From JAIQFL01 sp035295745 (lineage in GTDB: Bacteria; Acidobacteriota; Terriglobia; Bryobacterales; Bryobacteraceae), in NCBI GenBank assembly GCA_035295745.1, contig DATGIL010000080.1, forward strand, positions 1 through 64,000: 64,000 nucleotides of DNA. The letters run 5' to 3'. Within the stretch, counting starts at the first letter, position 1. Each line of letters opens with the position of its first letter. Below, piece by piece: positions 62,939 through 64,000 of this stretch. The notes beneath the pieces were generated by a model. It did no database searches and had not been told where the DNA came from. It saw only the letters and a program-made list of their open reading frames with translations. A program made the position numbers and the translations under genes.

Positions 62939-63376
62939 ATGAAAATCTTTACCATCGGATTCACCAAAAAGTCCGCCCAGATGTTTTTCACGGCGCTGCA
63001 GAAGGCAGGTGTGAAGCGGCTTGTCGATGTCCGGCTGAATAACGTCTCCCAACTCGCGGGGTTTACCAAAAAGGACGATTTGCGATATTTCACGGGAGCG
63101 ATTTGTGGCATCGAATACCTGCACCTTCCCGTGTTGGCGCCGACGCCGGAGATTCTAGACGCGTTCAAGAAGCACAAGGGCGATTGGCGAGTGTACGAGA
63201 AGCAGTTTGGCAGGCTGATGCGGGATCGCCGGATTGAACACGCAGTGGATCGGGCGACGATGGAAGGCGCTTGCCTGTTATGCAGCGAGGAAACGCCGGA
63301 GCATTGTCACCGGCGGCTGGTGGCCGAGTATCTACAGGAGCAGTGGGGAGACGTCGAGATCGAGCACCTGGGGTGA
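62939..63376 (+). CDS. DUF488 family protein
   Basis: The 145-residue protein has the DUF488 features: MKIFTIGFTKKSAQMFF at the start, a VDVR motif (about 29) and the C-terminal LLCSEETPEHCHRRLVA segment with a Cys-x9-Cys-His arrangement. The family has no assigned biochemical role. It is divergent from the LTXXQ-led operon and convergent with the gene at the right edge. No strong ribosome binding site is seen. Confidence 0.88.
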   Translation: MKIFTIGFTKKSAQMFFTALQKAGVKRLVDVRLNNVSQLAGFTKKDDLRYFTGAICGIEYLHLPVLAPTPEILDAFKKHKGDWRVYEKQFGRLMRDRRIEHAVDRATMEGACLLCSEETPEHCHRRLVAEYLQEQWGDVEIEHLG

Positions 63377-63390
63377 AATGCTGTCTGCAA

Positions 63391-63455
63391 ACCACTCCCT
63401 CACGGTCTTGGCAGGTTGCCGCCGGGATGCGAGCTGCCCGCTAGCAAGCAGTCTT
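63391..63455 (+). repeat. Fragment of the 98-bp repeat family
   Basis: The first 17 bases are identical to 27721-27737 (ACCACTCCCTCACGGTC); the rest is degraded, including a GAGC...GCTAGCAAGCAG end. It lies between the DUF488 gene and the gene at the right edge. Confidence 0.6.
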
Positions 63456-63481
63456 TTGATCCGAACCTTGCGGTCGAGACA

Positions 63482-64000
63482 CTAATAGTCCACGCCGAAG
63501 CAATACGTCTCGTTGGAGTTCATCGGACTGATTGCGTATTCGCCTGGGTAGAGACCTCGCCCCGGGGTGATCTCGTACAACGTGTCGCTCACACGATTGA
63601 TGGTCACCGGAAGACCCGGCGGAGTCCCGCCCATGGTCACCTGCGTTTGCCGGTAGCCCATTCTCGGTTCCAGGCGAAAGAGCTGGAACTGGCGAGGATC
63701 CATACCCGAGGTCAATCGCACGACGAAGACGATCCGGTCGGAGTGCCGCACCCGAACGGGCGAACGCTGGCCTTGCACGCGATAAACGGTTCCCCCGCCG
63801 CCCATCCCGTACATTCCGCCGCTGCGGGCCATCATGCTGATCTGCCGTTCGAGGGGAATGTATCCGTTGGCGCCGCGCAGAAACGGAGCGCCAGCGATAT
63901 CGGGGCCAACATCTATGGGTGGGTCGGTAATGGCGGAGGGTCCGCCGATGGAGCCGAAGATGATCTCGGCCACGTCGGTACGCGCATACTGCACGATATC
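63482..64000 (-). CDS. Partial gene, hypothetical exported protein
   Basis: The last 172 residues are visible and the frame is open to the window edge, so the 5' end is missing. A GTG at 63994 is the first start-like codon but need not be the true start. There is a Gly/Met-rich stretch (about 50-70), then a beta-rich domain ending in YCFGVDY. I do not recognise the family. It may be an exported or surface-associated protein. Confidence 0.6.
   Translation of the reverse strand, partial: DIVQYARTDVAEIIFGSIGGPSAITDPPIDVGPDIAGAPFLRGANGYIPLERQISMMARSGGMYGMGGGGTVYRVQGQRSPVRVRHSDRIVFVVRLTSGMDPRQFQLFRLEPRMGYRQTQVTMGGTPPGLPVTINRVSDTLYEITPGRGLYPGEYAISPMNSNETYCFGVDY

Overview
The window looks like chromosomal DNA of a GC-rich Acidobacteriota member close to Candidatus Solibacter / Bryobacterales. 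This inference rests on the combination of families present. They are large carboxypeptidase-regulatory-domain TonB-type receptors, ABC permeases of the acidobacterial duplicated orphan permease (ADOP) type, an M56 (BlaR1-like) protease fused to a TIGR03435 domain, a PSD1/DUF1501 pair of planctomycete type, and a PEP-CTERM protein. No rRNA, tRNA, transposase, integrase, phage gene or CRISPR array was seen.

Layout. Positions 1-391 hold a 23-unit tandem repeat of 16-18 bp. From 0.4 to 9.3 kb lie a TonB-type receptor, a DUF1501 protein and a PSD1 cytochrome-domain protein, all on the minus strand. From 9.6 to 15.5 kb are a small unknown gene, a class C beta-lactamase-like serine hydrolase, a methyltransferase, a peptidoglycan-binding-domain protein, a DUF885 hydrolase and a PAP2 phosphatase. 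From 15.6 to 20.1 kb are a beta-barrel protein, an operon of a small exported protein with a LytS-type kinase and LytTR regulator, and a lone receiver protein. From 20.2 to 25.2 kb are an esterase, a frameshifted ADOP pseudogene, small proteins and a soluble NarL-type kinase/regulator pair. From 25.4 to 28.9 kb are a MarR regulator overlapping a ClC channel gene, a 98-bp tandem repeat and a PEP-CTERM protein.

The minus-strand block 29.2-41.2 kb carries (in transcription order) an RND pump, a mandelate racemase homologue, a second ClC channel, a TPR protein, an ECF sigma factor, a zinc-finger anti-sigma factor, an unknown protein, a TPR-CHAT caspase-like protease and a hemerythrin-like protein. 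The sigma/anti-sigma/CHAT module is the best candidate for an undescribed regulatory system. From 41.4 to 52 kb are a truncated ADOP gene, motB/motA, queA, a beta-barrel protein, an M48 protease and two tandem ADOP paralogues. From 52.3 to 57.0 kb are a YCII-like protein, a patatin lipase, glutamate decarboxylase and the M56-TIGR03435 fusion. From 57.2 to 62.8 kb a four-gene operon encodes an LTXXQ periplasmic protein, an ECF sigma factor, an anti-sigma factor and a TonB-type receptor. The window ends with a DUF488 protein and a gene cut by the right edge.

A second notable signal is a dispersed repeat of about 52 bp that folds as two adjacent hairpins. Seven copies occur (near 5.9, 6.0, 12.3, 12.5, 19.6, 52.2 and 57.1 kb), mostly just past gene ends. 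The stem sequences change between copies while pairing is kept, so the fold appears to be under selection or inherited with a mobile palindrome.
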